Of a stretch of 64,000 nucleotides of DNA, positions 63,489-64,000 are shown in pieces. Made by a program: the position numbers and the translations under genes. The stretch comes from Nonomuraea pusilla. Lineage in GTDB: Bacteria; Actinomycetota; Actinomycetes; Streptosporangiales; Streptosporangiaceae. Under the pieces are notes generated by a model, which had not been told where the DNA came from, did no database searches, and saw nothing but the letters and a program-made list of their open reading frames with translations. Position 1 is the first letter of the stretch. Each line of letters starts with the position of its first letter. Location: NCBI RefSeq assembly GCF_900109355.1, contig NZ_FOBF01000010.1, positions 1 to 64,000 of the forward strand, given 5' to 3'.

Positions 63489-64000
63489 TCAGAAGAACAG
63501 GGTCATCAGGATCCAGACCGGCACCAGCGTCGTGACCAGCGAGTCGAGCCGGTCCATCAGGCCGCCGTGCCCCGGCAGGATGCTCCCGAGATCCTTGATC
63601 CCGAGATCACGCTTGATCATCGACTCGATGAGGTCGCCCACCGTGGCCAGCAGCGCCGCCAGCGCGCCGATCACCGCCCCCTGCCAGAGCTCGCCGTGCA
63701 GCAGCCACGACACCAGCCACGCCCCGACCGCGACGCACGCCACGACCGACCCGGCGAAGCCCTCCCAGGTCTTCTTCGGGCTGATCGCCGTCATCTTGTG
63801 CCGCCCGAACAGCACCCCGGCGGCGTACCCGCCGATGTCGCTGGCCACCGTCACCGCGATGAAGATCAGAACTCGGTGGTCGCCGTCCTCGGGACGCAGC
63901 AGCAGCGCCGCGAACGCCGCCAGCATCGGCGGGTAGAACAGCGTGAACACCGACGCCGTCCCGTCACGCACGAAACCGTCGGTGCCGTCGCTGAACATCC
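63489..64000 (-). CDS. cdsA: Phosphatidate cytidylyltransferase, C-terminal part (runs off the right edge)
   Basis: The visible 169 residues form the C-terminal half of CDP-diacylglycerol synthase. The signature SMIKRDLGIKDLGSILPGHGGLMDRLDS is present, and GRHKMTAISPKKTWEGFAGS lies upstream of it. The enzyme makes CDP-diacylglycerol from phosphatidate and CTP in the membrane, the precursor of phosphatidylinositol and cardiolipin. The 5' end lies beyond position 64000. The 126 bp between it and the SUFU gene shows nothing clear. Confidence 0.95.
   Translation of the reverse strand, partial: MFSDGTDGFVRDGTASVFTLFYPPMLAAFAALLLRPEDGDHRVLIFIAVTVASDIGGYAAGVLFGRHKMTAISPKKTWEGFAGSVVACVAVGAWLVSWLLHGELWQGAVIGALAALLATVGDLIESMIKRDLGIKDLGSILPGHGGLMDRLDSLVTTLVPVWILMTLFF

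Overview
The window is about 64 kb of very GC-rich DNA with the gene style of a filamentous actinobacterium. GTG and TTG starts are common, ATGA and TGATG overlaps are frequent, and several promoters sit within a few bases of a start codon. The gene content (AfsR-like SARP regulator, clustered GH18 chitinases, Erm methyltransferase, IolC/Cgl0159/IolB/IolD block, RlmN near CdsA) suits Streptosporangiales such as Nonomuraea or relatives. This placement is inferred from protein resemblance, not from an alignment. The left edge is the 5' end of a 16S rRNA gene on the minus strand, preceded by three tandem promoter-like sequences.

Layout. 0.5-6.4 kb: AI-2E-type permease, AraC-like regulator, an erm gene with a probable leaderless leader peptide, a GT-C membrane mannosyltransferase and an orphan fragment-like relative of nitrate reductase alpha. 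6.4-11.4 kb: three minus-strand GH18 chitinases, the last with an out-of-frame deletion. 11.7-16.8 kb: nitroreductase, Lrp regulator, LysE exporter, two membrane proteins and an orphan histidine kinase. 17.2-20.6 kb: a plus-strand operon of DedA, DMT transporter, GT4 glycosyltransferase and DUF998 protein. 20.7-28.1 kb: a very short P450-like protein, a PEP-mutase/isocitrate-lyase-like enzyme, a large SARP regulator and two MFS transporters. 28.3-37.9 kb: a quinone oxidoreductase-like protein, an alpha/beta-hydrolase lacking its nucleophile, and a putrescine/spermidine uptake and oxidation cluster (FAD oxidase, PotC, PotB, PotD, PotA, aminobutyraldehyde dehydrogenase) with a divergent Lrp regulator. 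37.9-42.6 kb: a ureohydrolase, NCS1 permease and cyclase-family operon with a divergent PucR regulator.

42.6-57.8 kb is the most interesting part. Two divergent operons share a 260-bp control region carrying two copies of the palindrome TGTCATGACA. The minus-strand operon encodes a sugar ABC importer, a CehA/McbA-type PHP metallohydrolase, an IolE-like TIM-barrel protein, a Gfo/Idh/MocA dehydrogenase and a GH38 alpha-mannosidase. The plus-strand operon encodes IolC, a Cgl0159-family aldolase-like protein, IolB and IolD. Together they could import a mannosylated inositol compound (for example a phosphatidylinositol-mannoside headgroup or a fungal mannosyl-inositol-phosphate headgroup), cut it to mannose and inositol, and degrade the inositol. 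This is inference, but no single gene in the set explains the whole.

57.8-64 kb holds a second AI-2E permease, a short decayed reading frame, a DivIVA-repeat protein, a two-gene ABC exporter, rlmN, a SUFU-domain protein and the 3' part of cdsA, which runs off the right edge. I saw no tRNA, CRISPR array, insertion sequence or phage gene.
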